From Fratercula arctica (Eukaryota; Chordata; Aves; Charadriiformes; Alcidae), in NCBI GenBank assembly GCA_947846985.1, contig CANTUZ010000024.1, positions 2,935,791 to 2,999,790 on the forward strand: a stretch of 64,000 nt of DNA, given 5' to 3'. A model generated the notes under the pieces. It was not told the origin of the DNA. It did no database searches and saw only the letters and a program-made list of their open reading frames with translations. Positions 23,047 to 33,234 of this stretch are shown piece after piece. Both the position numbers and the translations under genes were made by a program. Numbering within the stretch: position 1 is the first letter of the stretch; each line of letters begins with the position of its first letter.

Positions 23047-25443
23047 GGCGCGGAGCGGCGCTGAGGAGGAGGTGGCGGTGGCGGCGGCGGCGGGGAGCGG
23101 CTCCGATGGCGACCCGCCCGTACCCGCGGCGCCGGGCCGCGCCCAGGTTTTCGCTGCCGTGGTGGACACCTTCCTGGAGAAGCTGGTGACAGCCGGAAGG
23201 TGAGGCGGGAGCGGGGTCGGGCTCCGGGAGAGCCGGGGCCTGGGCGGGCCCCGCGGCGGGGAGGCCTAACCCTGCCCCTTCCGCTTTGCAGCTACCAGAG
23301 GTTCGCCAACTGCTACCGCTGCTTCTACAAACTGCAGCCCGAAATGACCAGGAGCATTTACGATCAGTTCGTGTCCCAGCTGCAGACGTCCATCAAGGTG
23401 AAGGGGGAGGCGGGGCTGTGCCGCCCCCGGAGGCACTGACAAGCCTTGGCATTAAGGGTGGAAAATGCATTTATTGAATGGCGAAACCAGAAAGTTAAGG
23501 CTGCTGCCCAGAGACTCTCCCAGAACTCTTTGTCTTCCCCAGACAGAGCTGCAGAATTATAGAATCATTTAATTGTAGAATCCCAGATTGGAAGGGGCCT
23601 CAAGGATCACCTGGTCCAACGTTTCCTAGCAGAAGCACAGTCTGGACAAGATGGCCCAGCACCCTGGGCAGCTGAATCTTAAAATTTCCAATGATGGGGA
23701 ATCCACCACCTTCCTTAGGTTGGAAAAGACCATTAAGATCATTGAGTCCAACCGAAACCTCACACTGCCAACTCCACTGCTAAACCATGTCCCAAAGCCC
23801 CATGTCTGCACATCTTTTAAATACCTCCAGGGATGGGGACCTGATGATTCCCAGCCTTCATCCAGGGAAAAGCAAGGGCTCACAAGCGGAATGATGCCCA
23901 CGTCAGTTCAGTTTGGGTCTTGCTGAATCCCTGTGGTGTCCTTCCTTCACAGGAGGAGATCCAGGAGGTAAAGGATGAAGGGAATCTGGAGGTGCTCTTT
24001 AATTCACTGGATAAGATGGTGGAGGAGGCAAAGGACCACAAAGAGCCTGCGTGGTACGGAATAGCCTTGTGGAAGGCGCTTGGGGAGCGGGCGTGTGTGT
24101 GGAGGGATGTTCCTTCAAGGGCAAAAGTCAGTTCCCTTGTGATGTTTGGGTCATGTCAATGTGTCTTCTAGGCATTGTGATGCAAGGGAGTTTTTTAAAC
24201 TTCATGTTGAGATGAACAGTAATGTCATTGCATGTAAAACACCCGAAAATAAGTTTTATTTGTGCATCTCTACGTCATGTATCTATCTGTGCTTCCTCAG
24301 TGCAAGGAGGAGGTTAGTGCTGCTGAGACCGGAGAGGAGGTAAACTCTATTCTGAGTAATTCAAAAGGCTGATGGTGTGTTGTAGCCCCAGCTCCTGTTC
24401 TAATAGCAGAGCTCACATCAACGCTTCTCCTTGGGATGCCTTGCTCAGGGCCTCAGCAGGCACTGGAAGTTGTAAGCGCTGCCTTTTGTTAGCCTAAAGG
24501 CAGGCTGGGTCTTTTAATCAAAAGCATCATCGTGATTTCTTGGGTTTGTGTTTGGGGAAGTTAATTACATCCCACCTGCCTCCAGGCCCCAACTAAGGGC
24601 AGAGTTTTGGGCAGGACTCCTCAAGTTCCTTCATCTATGGCATCAGGGAGCTACACAGTGGGCTTTTAGCTGTCCTCAAGCATCCAGAGGTAAATTGCGG
24701 GAGTGGTTGAGCTGATCTGTTACGGCAGCAGCTCAGCTCCCAGTTGAGGTGTGTGAGACTAATTGCGGTGCCACGTTGTTGCTCTCTGGTTGCTTCACCC
24801 CTTTTTGTTGCCAGGCGTCCCAGCGGGATCCCGGAGGAGGACGTCCGCAGCGCTATGGTGCCGTACCTCCTCAAGCACCGGTCGTACCTGCAGAAAGTCC
24901 TAAAGCAGAAGGAGGAAGAGAACAGGAAGGTGGCGGAGTCTGTGCTTGCGGGGAGGGATAGGATTGCGGAGCTGCAGCAGCTCATACAAACTCGTAAACT
25001 CGCCTGGCAGGTAAAAATAAAAAATAAACAACTAAAATCCCCCTTCTTTTTGCAGCACCAGCCTGAAAGAAACGCTATTCTGTGGCTTGACTAGCAAATG
25101 GCTATTTAAGCCCTCCGCTTATCAAAGACCTCACCAGGAGCCAAGTGCTGCTGAAATTGGCCTGGGAGGTCTGGGAATTTCCACTGGAGGTCTTGGATGC
25201 TTTCCCTGTGCGCCGGGTGGGATGTTTCTGTGGGTGAGCATGTGAGATTCGGGGGCTGTATTCTGTACGTGCTGGGGACGGCAGCGTATGTGATGCTGTG
25301 TTTTATATCAGCCTGCTTTGCGTCCTGAACGGTGTTATCTATGAAGAAAAGCGCTTTGCTGAGTTCAGTGGTGGTTGTTTTCCTTCCAGGCAATTAGTAA
25401 AGAGCAACGAGAACTCATCATGACATTCAAGGAGCCCCAGTGA
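23039..25443 (+). CDS. PMF1: Polyamine-modulated factor 1 (MIS12 complex, NNF1), 5 exons
   Basis: Kinetochore protein of the MIS12 complex (NNF1 subunit), which links centromeric chromatin to the microtubule-binding NDC80 complex. Exons are 23039-23199, 23292-23397, 23953-24053, 24815-25010 and 25390-25443, with consistent phases and 205 residues, the same length as human. Recognised by VDTFLEKLVTAG, SYQRFANCYRCFYKLQPEMT, the block around DEGNLEVLFNSLDKMVEEAK and PAWRPSGIPEEDV. The C-terminal third is charged and Gln/Glu-rich, as expected for the coiled coil. The first 35 residues are a low-complexity Ala/Glu-rich tail unlike mammals. The start is fixed by the TISU element. It lies 2.9 kb upstream of BGLAP on the same strand, as in mammals where readthrough transcripts occur. 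Confidence 0.97.
23552..23861 (-). mobile_element. Composite CR1 fragment in PMF1 intron 2
   Basis: Two CR1 3' pieces in tandem, both antisense to PMF1. The first begins near AGAATCATTTAATTGTAGAATC. A second CR1 3' end (GTTGGAAAAGACC ... GAGTCCAACC) begins near 23717, inside the sequence of the first. This fits one CR1 inserted into another, or two adjacent insertions. Confidence 0.8.
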
Positions 25444-27511
25444 GGACGCGGGGAGATTCTGCACGTCTCGCGGGGAAGTTTGTCTTCATCTGAACGCGTT
25501 GGGAAGTGGGACTCTGTGCGTGGCATGTTCAAACCACGCAGACTCGCCTTCATCTTGTCAGGCCAGAAAAAACTCGCAGTGGGACTGAAAAGCTGCTGGA
25601 CTTGCACAATTTGATAAAGTTTGTGAAGAAATAAAAAAGAACACATCAGGATCTTTGGAAATAGATGACAATTCCCTATTCCCTGCTCAGCTCAACAGGG
25701 AGGAGAATCCTACAGATCTGATAGCCAGAGCCTGTCTGTGCACTCCCACGCTTCTTTAGCGCTGTCACGTGCGTGATTCGAGCTTGCTAAAGCCAAATTT
25801 GTGGCCTTAAAGGTATTTCAGATGTGCATTAGAGGAAAAATGGTGCCTTAAGCCCAGAGGCTGGGCTGTGCGCAGGAAGGAGGAGCCGGGGAGCTGTTGC
25901 ACACGGAGGCTGCAGGTGGGTAAATGCCACTGTGGCATTTTGTGCAGTGTAAATAGCCGCATCGGACTCTTTTTTGCCATGTTTTTGCAGCGTTTGTTTT
26001 CACTATCCGTGATTTAAGCAGTTGTCCGCCCGTGGGCCATCAGAACAGATGTGTCAGCAGCTGCTTTATCACATCAAGTTCCTCATTGCCGTTAATTCCT
26101 TTTTTTTCCAGTTAGTTTCCAACCCTGCTGCCTCCCAGCAGGTACACGCTGATTCCGCTTCTCCGAGTGAAGGCTCTGGGGCTCTGCCGTTTGGCTGTGC
26201 GGAGACGAGCAGAGGTTAGAATGGCCCTGCCTCGACTTTGTGGGCTCGTGGCGAAGGGATTTAATGTTTTCCTGTGAAACATCCGTGTTGACTTCTGGAA
26301 CCAAACTTGGGTTCGGCTTTAGCCATCTGGAGTTGTTCTTTACCGTCTCATGGGAAGTTTTCCGGCCAGGGAAGCGGGGACTCACTGGAGTCTGCCTGCC
26401 GGGGCGTTAGTGAAGCCCTGCACGTGAGGTCTGTCTTCAAAAGGAAGAAAAGATCCTTCCCCTGGGCTGGGCAGATAACGAGGAGAGTCCTTCTGGGCCT
26501 GACAAGGACCGATGGCGAGTCTGTTTCCGACAGACACCAGACCTGCCACGGGCAGCAGGTTCTCCGGTCACCTGCTGTTGTCCTCCTCGCCTGTCGTGCT
26601 CCGCGGCTGCGAGTGCGCGCCGTCCCGAGGGGAGGCTGTGCCCTCTGCGGTGGGGAAATACAAACTCAGAGAACAATGGTGGCCATTTCCACCAAGCGCA
26701 GGCCTCTGGTTTTAATTAGAGGCAGCCAGAGCCTGCGATTGACTGACTTAGGCATATTTTCCTTCTGTCGTAAACAAGCCTTCCCTCGCTGCATTATAAT
26801 CTAAATAAATTGGAGCTGTTGTTCCCCCAGTCTTGGCTCCCGCTGTGTGCGCTTGGCCCGCGTAGTCTGTAGTTTATGGGTTTGTTTGACAAAGGCTCTG
26901 GCTTCAGCATTTCTCTCCTCCTCCGCCCCAAAGCCTCCGGTTCCGCTTTTCAAGACAGGGCTGCGATTTATAGGATCTGAAAGTCTGGAAAGCGGTCAGG
27001 ATCCCAAAGAGGAATGTCACCCCAGGTGGCCCTGGGAGCTCCCACTGCTCAGAGCCCTCCTGGAGTTAAACAGGAGCAAACTCTGGAGGTGGGTGAGCAC
27101 CCGGAGCACCGTTGGCGTCTGGTGGAGAGTGGGAAGTTAGGCGATGGAGGAACAAGAGGTTCTTCTCCGGCTGCTCCACTCCCCTTTGCCTCTGCTCGGG
27201 GCCTGGACCACACCAGCAGCACACTTTTTGTTCTTGTAAGGCCCCATTTTGGGGTTTTAAGAGGCGCTGCACCACTTCCTGGGGTCTTGTTTCTGGGGCC
27301 CTGGTGTCTGCCCGTGGGATGTGGCACGGCAGAGCTGCATGGACCCCCCAGGGCAAGGGCGCCTGCTCCCCCCCTCCCCCCCTGGTGCGGGGCTGCGATG
27401 GCGATGCCACGGATGGAGCACACACTGGTCCCTGAAGCAAAAATTGGCCAACAAGTCCCTGTTGGCCCTGGGCGGAGAGGCAAAACCCCCGGGTTTTGGC
27501 AGGAAAGAGGC
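25444..27511. other. PMF1 3' UTR and PMF1-BGLAP spacer
   Basis: A short PMF1 3' UTR to about 25655, then unique sequence without a recognisable gene. A further AATAAA lies near 26803. Confidence 0.6.
25630..25635 (+). terminator. PMF1: PMF1 polyadenylation signal
   Basis: AATAAA 187 bp after the PMF1 stop codon. Confidence 0.75.
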
Positions 27512-27931
27512 TCTCACAGGCTGAGAGAGCTGGGGGGGTTCAGCCTGGAGAAGAGAAGGCTCCGGGGAGACCTTCCAGCCCCTGCCAGGCCCTAAAGGGG
27601 CTCCGGGAAAGCTGGGGAGGGACTCTGGAGCAGGGAGGGGAGCCGTGGGATGTTGGGAATGGGTTTAAACCAAAAGAGCGGAGACTTAGATGAGATCTGG
27701 GGAAGAAATTGTTGGCTGTGAGGGGGGTGAGCCCCTGGCCCAGGTTGCCCAGAGAAGCTGTGGCTGCCCCATCCCTGGAGGGGTTCAAGGCCAGGTTGGA
27801 CGGGGCTTGGAGCAACCTGGGCTGGTGGGAGGTGTCCCTGCCCAGGGCAGGGGGTGGCACGGGATGGGCTTTAAGGCCCCTTCCCCCCCCAAACCGTTCC
27901 GTGGTTCTATGATTTTTCTGTGATTCTATGA
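27512..27931 (+). mobile_element. CR1 LINE 3' end upstream of BGLAP
   Basis: Runs from CAGGCTGAGAGAGCTGGG to a typical end TTCTATGATTTTTCTGTGATTCTATGA. It is truncated at its 5' end and very similar over most of its length to the copy at 10719-11155. It lies about 370 bp upstream of the predicted BGLAP transcription start. Confidence 0.93.
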
Positions 27932-28156
27932 AACGCTCCTAGTGTGGCCCCAGCCCTGCTGGGATCCAGTGGGACAGTGACTGGGGGGGTGGGGGGGGTG
28001 CAGCGAGGAGTCCCACCAGTGCCCCATCTCCCATCCCAGTTAGGGACAGGGTGCTGCCAGGCGGACAGGGCTGGGCTCACCAGCCTCCACTGGCCCAGGG
28101 CCGCGTTTCCCTCCCTATGGGCTTTGGTTGGTCACGGGGGAACCGAGTTCACCCCA

Positions 28157-28163
28157 AACCACA
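28157..28163 (+). promoter_or_regulatory. BGLAP: RUNX2-type OSE2 motif of BGLAP promoter
   Basis: AACCACA, the core RUNX site, about 140 bp upstream of the start inferred from the TATA box. Mammalian osteocalcin genes carry the osteoblast element OSE2 at nearly the same distance. Confidence 0.6.
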
Positions 28164-28245
28164 ATTGCCGCCTGTGCTGGTGGCTCCCGGCCCCAGCGGA
28201 TGTGCTGGAAATAGCCCTGACGGGGCCGCGGGGCCCCTCCTTGAC

Positions 28246-28260
28246 TGGTCACGGTGGTCA
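28246..28260 (+). promoter_or_regulatory. BGLAP: DR3 element, candidate vitamin D response site
   Basis: TGGTCA, three bases (CGG), then TGGTCA: a direct repeat with 3 bp spacing just upstream of the TATA box. The VDR-RXR consensus is two RGKTCA half-sites with 3 bp spacing, and here only the first base of each half differs. Binding is inferred. Confidence 0.4.
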
Positions 28261-28268
28261 CGGCACCC

Positions 28269-28274
28269 TATAAA
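28269..28274 (+). promoter_or_regulatory. BGLAP: BGLAP TATA box
   Basis: TATAAA 60 bp before the ATG, predicting a transcription start near 28299 and a leader of about 30 bases. Confidence 0.85.
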
Positions 28275-28328
28275 GCCGCTCGGGGACCAGGGGCTGCACC
28301 AAGCGCAGCGCCCGCGCAGAGAGGCACC

Positions 28329-29201
28329 ATGAAGCCCCTCGTCCTGCTGACCCTCCTGGCCCTCCTCACCCTCGGCCTCTGCCGCAGAGGTACAGGGTGT
28401 CCAGGGGGGTGACGGGGGCTGGGGGGGGGGGACACCGTGTCCCAGGATGGGCTCTGCTGTCAGCTGGAGGGAGTCAAGGGGCTTGGAGAGAGGTTTGCTG
28501 AGCTGTGGGGTGGAGGGCGCAGGGCTGGAGCAGGGGGATGGGGATGGGGATCCCTCTGCCAGGCTTGGGATGGGGGTGGGGGGGTCTGGGTGAGGGGTTG
28601 GATTGTGGTGGGGGTGGGATGGGAGCCCCAAAAGGAGGAGCAGGATGAGGAGGAGCCTGCGTGGGGCCATCCCCAGCGCCCCCATATCTGCCCTGACCGC
28701 TCCGTGCCATCCCTCAGCTGCCGACCGCTCCAGCAGCGCCGATGACTCGCCCAGCTCCGAAGGTGAGTGTCTGTGCCCGGGTTTGGCCCCAGGGACAGGG
28801 ACGGGGACACCCAGCCCCCCCCTGACCCCCCTGCTGTGTCCCCGCAGCCTTCGTCTCCAAACACGCCAGCGCCGAGGTGGTGCGGAGACACAAGAGGAAT
28901 TACTTCTATGACAGGTAACACTTGACCCTGTTGTGCTGGGGACCCCCTGGGTGCCACCGTGGGGGCCACACATTCCCCAGGCAGCACATGCCAAGAAATC
29001 CTGGTTTTGGGCCCTTCCCCGGGGCCGGGGACCCTCCACCATCCCCTGTGTCCTTTATCTGTCCCCAGCAGCGTCTACGGTGTCGTGTGGGACCCGCTGG
29101 AGGCCAAGCGCGAGGTTTGCGAGGTCAACCCCGACTGCGACGAGCTGGCCGACCACATCGGCTTCCAGGAGGCGTACCGGCGCTTCTACGGCACCGTGTA
29201 G
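28329..29201 (+). CDS. BGLAP: Osteocalcin (bone Gla protein), 4 exons
   Basis: Secreted vitamin K-dependent calcium- and hydroxyapatite-binding protein of bone, made by osteoblasts. Exons are 28329-28389, 28718-28762, 28848-28914 and 29069-29201, giving 101 residues. A hydrophobic signal peptide covers about 1-20. The propeptide has Phe37 at -16, the known carboxylase contact, and ends in a dibasic site (RRHKR, 48-52). The mature chain is 49 residues, as in other vertebrates, with Glu17, Glu21 and Glu24 as Gla positions and the Cys23-Cys29 disulfide. The C-terminal half ([15 protein letters not shown]) is near-identical to known osteocalcins. The last residues read FYGTV where birds and mammals I know have FYGPV. 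Exon 4 begins at a tandem CAGCAG acceptor, so a form one serine shorter is possible. Confidence 0.98.
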
Positions 29202-29282
29202 CCCCCACCCGGGCCGTGGGTCTGACCTCTGACCACCAACGCCACCACTTCCACCCCCTGCCTTCTGTCAACCGTGGAAAGA

Positions 29283-29288
29283 AATAAA
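29283..29288 (+). terminator. BGLAP: BGLAP polyadenylation signal
   Basis: AATAAA 82 bp after the stop codon. Confidence 0.85.
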
Positions 29289-29299
29289 TGTAGAAATGG

Positions 29300-30884
29300 T
29301 GTCGCCAGCTCCTGCCTCGCCTGAGGGGGTGGGATGGGGGTGAGACGGCAGCAGAAGGGCCCTGGGACATCCCCACGAGGCTGACGACCCCCCCAACTCC
29401 TCCTCCCTCTCCCAGCACCGGGAGCAGGCTCCGGGGCAGAGCGGGGGCCGTCACCAGCCGGCGCTTGTCCCTGTCAATGACGAGCCCAGCACTTGCACCG
29501 CCGTTATTCCAGTTTAATTTAAAGCTGCTTGTCCGAAGCGTGGGGTAATTAGGGGGCAGCCCCGTGTGCCCCAGAGCCCTTCCCAGGAGCAGGGTTTCCT
29601 CGGCAAACCACCGGTTCATTGAGGCTGGGGTGGGGCGGCGGGAAGTGAGGGGAGATTGGGACCCAAGTCCTGTGCGTGGTGCTCCGCCTGGCCATGGCCA
29701 TGGTGTCCTGTCCCATCCCCTGCTACACACCCCCACACACACCCCCCTGGTGCCGGGGGCTGCCGGGCTCTATCTCTCCTACCCCCAGCTCCCCTCAACC
29801 AAACCACTTGCACCGTGTTGCTGCTGGGTCCCAACGCAGAGCAACAACTCCCCTGCCCCAAATCCACCTCCTGCACAGCCACCGCTCCTGGGTGTCCCAC
29901 AGCACAGGACCCCCGGCCCACCCTGGGGGCACTGGGACCAACTCCGTGCCAGGCCCTGACCCCAGCTGCCCCCAAGCACGGCCTCTGCCAGCCCCCTGCA
30001 CCCTCAGCTCCAGCCCGAAGCCCCCAGCTCTGCCGCCAGCCCCAGGCCCCGTGTCCCTCGGCCATCCCCAGGCACCCACTGCTGACACTGCGCAATGGCC
30101 GGGCTGCAGCGGGGCCGTGTTGGAGCTGTGCACACTGTGTCACGGCCATGCGTGCTGCAGCGGGGCCATGCACATCATGTCAGAGCCGTGCACGCTGCAG
30201 CGGGGCCGTGCACATCATGTCAGAGCCGTGCACGCTGCAGCGGGGCCGTGCACGCCGTGTCGGAGCCGTGCACACTGCAGCGGGGACACACACGCCGTGT
30301 TGGAGCCGTGCACACTGTGTCACGGCCATGCACCCTGCAACGGGGACACACGCGCCGTGTCGGAGCCGTGCACCCTGCAGCAGGGACACACGCACCGTGT
30401 CGGAGCCGTGCACGCTGCAGCGGGGCCGTGTGCGCCGTGCACATCACAGCAGAGCCACCAGCACTGCTGGGCTGTGACAGCCCTGGCTGCAGCCACACGC
30501 ACACACGCTCTCTCACCGCCAGACACGCAGACGGCGTCCCCAGGGTTGCTGCACTGAACCTGCTGGGAAACGGGGCACTGTGGTGGCCTGTGGCTCTGGG
30601 GGTCCCACGCCCTGGGGCACAGGGCTACTACGTGGGTTAAGTGCAACGTAAGTGCGCTACGGTGCCCTTCCCGCAGTGATGAGTACGATTAGCCGCGTTT
30701 AAAAGGTGGGGAAACTGAGGCACGGGGCTGCAGAGTGATCAGGGCAGGAGGGGGACACACACGCCTCACCTTGTGCACCCCACAGCAGGACCCAGGTGTC
30801 TGAGCCCCTCTTCTCCCCACACTTGCGTGGGGGGAGTGCTCTGAGGGTGCACAGCCCCTGCAGCCCGGCCCCTCGCCCACAGTG
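29300..30884. other. BGLAP-PAQR6 tail-to-tail spacer
   Basis: Intergenic or PAQR6 3' UTR. TTTAAT at 29513-29518 reads ATTAAA on the minus strand and is one candidate end for PAQR6. It also contains the minisatellite at 30105-30440. Confidence 0.5.
30105..30440. repeat. About 40 bp minisatellite
   Basis: About eight units built on GGAGCCGTGCACACTGCAGC followed by GGGGCCGTGCACATCATGTC or GGGGACACACACGCCGTGTT. Long open frames over it on both strands are repeat artefacts. Confidence 0.88.
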
Positions 30885-33234
30885 TCACGGGTCCCTCCAG
30901 CGCCCGGCCTCGCTGGGGACACCCAGGGGGCTGCCGGAGCTGCCAGGTGCCCGGGGCAAGGCGGCGGTGAAGGCGCCGATGATGGCAGCGTTGCCCAAAA
31001 GCGCCAGTCCGGCGGTGCCAAAGGTGCCGGGGAGCCCCGGGACGGGCAGGTGACCCCGCAGCCAGGCCCGGCGCGAGCGCGCGTCGCAGAGGATGGCCTC
31101 CAGCTGGAAGTGGGTGCCCAGCACAGCGCAGATGTGGAAGAGCTGGTGGCTGTGTCCTGCCCGGGGAGGTTGGGGGGTGGGGGGGGAGAAGCCAACGTCA
31201 CCCCTGGGTGCTGGGACTCCCTGCGCAGCTCCTGCTGCTCTGTGGGGCAGGGGACTGGAGCTGTGGCACTGGGAGGCACTGGGAGGCACTGGGGGGGTGG
31301 CTGCTCACCGATGTAGTCGAAGCGGCCGGGCGCCAGGCGCTCAGGAAGGTGGGAGGCGAAGAGGAAGCCGGTGAGCAGCGCGAAGAGGAGGTGGTAGCAG
31401 TACCCGGCCACGGCATCGCTCCAGGGGCAGTTACTCCAGAAGAAGAAGAGGAGCTGTGGGGAGGCGGGGGGTGAGAAACGGGGAGGGGGACAAACACCTG
31501 GCCACCCCCGTGGTGGTGGCACCTGGCCTCTGACCCCCTGGCTCACCCGGCAGAAGAGCGGGATGTTGTCGTAGAGGAAGGGGTAGACGAAAGCCGCCGT
31601 CCGCAGCACCTTGCTCAGCCGGGGACGCTCCAGCTCCGGGAAGCTGTGAAGTGGGAATGGGGCCGGGGGGGGAACACACAGATCCCTGTCGGCCCCCACA
31701 GCCAGGACCTTGCAAGCACCTTGGCTTTGGGTCTGGGCAGGGACATGCCCTGTGGGACCCCAGAGCTGAGAAGGACAAATCCCTCCAGCCCCAGTTTCCA
31801 CCCAGCTGCGGCGCTGGAGCTTTGACCCCAAAACGTACCGGGAGTAGCAGGAGAGGCCGGTGCAGACAAAGGAGTTCAAAGCGGCCGCGGGGACAAAGTA
31901 GCGGTGCCAAACGCCGCTGACCCAGTGGTCCGGCGTCGCGTAGGCACCGTAGGCAAAAGCACAACCTGCAAGAGAAACGCAGCGTGATGGGGCCAGTGGC
32001 TCCCTGGCCCCGTCCCCAGCCCCGTCCCCAGCCCCGTGCGGGTCCCTCTCGGCAGCGGCTCACCCAGGCTGTAGAGGCTGAGGGCTCCGTAGTCGCAGAA
32101 GTAGCAGATGTGGCGGGCGCGCGCCGACATGGAGCTGAAGGTGTGGGCGCAGCTGGAGGCGAAGGGGTAGAGGCAGACGAGCAGCAGGTAGATGAGCAGC
32201 GGCCAGTGGTAGGGGTCCCGCCACAGGTCCAGGGAGGAGGAGAGCACCAGGAAGCGCCACACGAAATACCTGCGGGCACAGGAGACACTGGGGTGAGCTC
32301 CATCCCTGTCCCTGTCCCCATCTCCAGCCTTTCTTTGTCCCCATCCCCATCTCCATCCTCATCTCCCCATCCTCATCCCCGTGCTTGTCCCCATCCCTGC
32401 CCCCATCTCCACACCTCTGTCCCCATTCCCGTCTCCATCCTTCCACCATTGCCAGCCTTCTCTGTCCCCATTCCCACCTCCATCCTTCCGTCCTTCCCAT
32501 CCCCATCCCTGTCCCCATTCCCATCTCTGTCCTTCCACCATTGCCATCTTTGTCTGTCCCCATTCCCATCTCCATCCTTCCACTATTGCCATCCTTCCAT
32601 CATTGCCATCCTTGTCTGTCCCCATTCCTATCTCCATCCTTCCACCATTGCCATCCTTCCACCATTGCCATCCTTGTCTCTGTCCCCATTCCCATCTTCA
32701 TCCTTCCGTCCGTCCCATCCCCATCCCTGTCCCCATTCCCATCTCCATCCCCATCCCTGTCTCTATCCTGTATCCCCATCACCGTTCCTATTCATGTCCC
32801 CGTCTCCGTCCCAGTCCCGTCCCCACCAGGCCGGCAGGAAGTGTGTCCAGATGTTGACTGTCTCGTTAGTCATCTGGAAGGAGCTGAGGACGCAGTCAAG
32901 GGCCGAGCTCTTGGGGTGCCGGTACCCTGACATGATCCCATCCTCCCAGAAGATCTGTGGGGACAGCGGGGCTGGTCAGGGAACGCAGCGGGGGGAGCGG
33001 GGCAGCCCCAGAGAGCTGCTCTGGCCTGCCGGTGGGTAGGGAAACTGAGGCAGGGTGGGCTGGGAGCATCTCACGACCCGGAGCAAGGTTGGGTGGGGAC
33101 CCCAGGTGATTTTCCACCTTGGAGGAGGGAAGCGGGGGGAGAAACCGGGGGACAGAGCCCCGCCCTCACCCAGCCACACGTACCCGAGGCACCTGATGGA
33201 CCCTGAAGATCTGCGGCAGCTTTATCGTCAGCAT
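30885..33234 (-). CDS. PAQR6: Membrane progestin receptor delta (PAQR6), 7 exons
   Basis: Seven-helix PAQR-family receptor in the plasma membrane; the mammalian protein responds to progestins and neurosteroids. Exons in transcript order are 33184-33234, 32827-32954, 32064-32269, 31839-31965, 31547-31643, 31309-31453 and 30885-31156. All phases close, giving 341 residues (human 344). The N-terminus MLTIKLPQIFRVHQVPR matches the family. The family residues are present: E48, N51 and H55 in TNETVNIWTH, S98-x3-H102, D119, and H255-x3-H259 after FDYIG, the presumed zinc ligands of the CREST superfamily. The C-terminal tail is Pro/Gly/Ser-rich and diverged. The intron between exons 2 and 3 contains a C/T-rich minisatellite. 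Tail-to-tail with BGLAP and upstream of SMG5 on the same strand, as in human. Confidence 0.97.
32290..32822. repeat. CCATCCCCATCTCCAT-type minisatellite in PAQR6 intron
   Basis: About 530 bp of irregular pyrimidine-rich repeats (CCATCCCCAT, CCATTGCCATC, CCATCTCCATCC) fill the intron between PAQR6 exons 2 and 3. Purine-rich in the transcript sense of the minus strand. Confidence 0.9.

Noticed and set aside
29656..30640. Plus-strand frames of 181-293 codons downstream of BGLAP
   Set aside because: They run over the 40 bp minisatellite, and several frames and both strands are open.
31984..33039. 351-codon plus-strand frame opposite PAQR6
   Set aside because: It is the antisense of PAQR6 exons plus the CCATCC repeat; no independent evidence.
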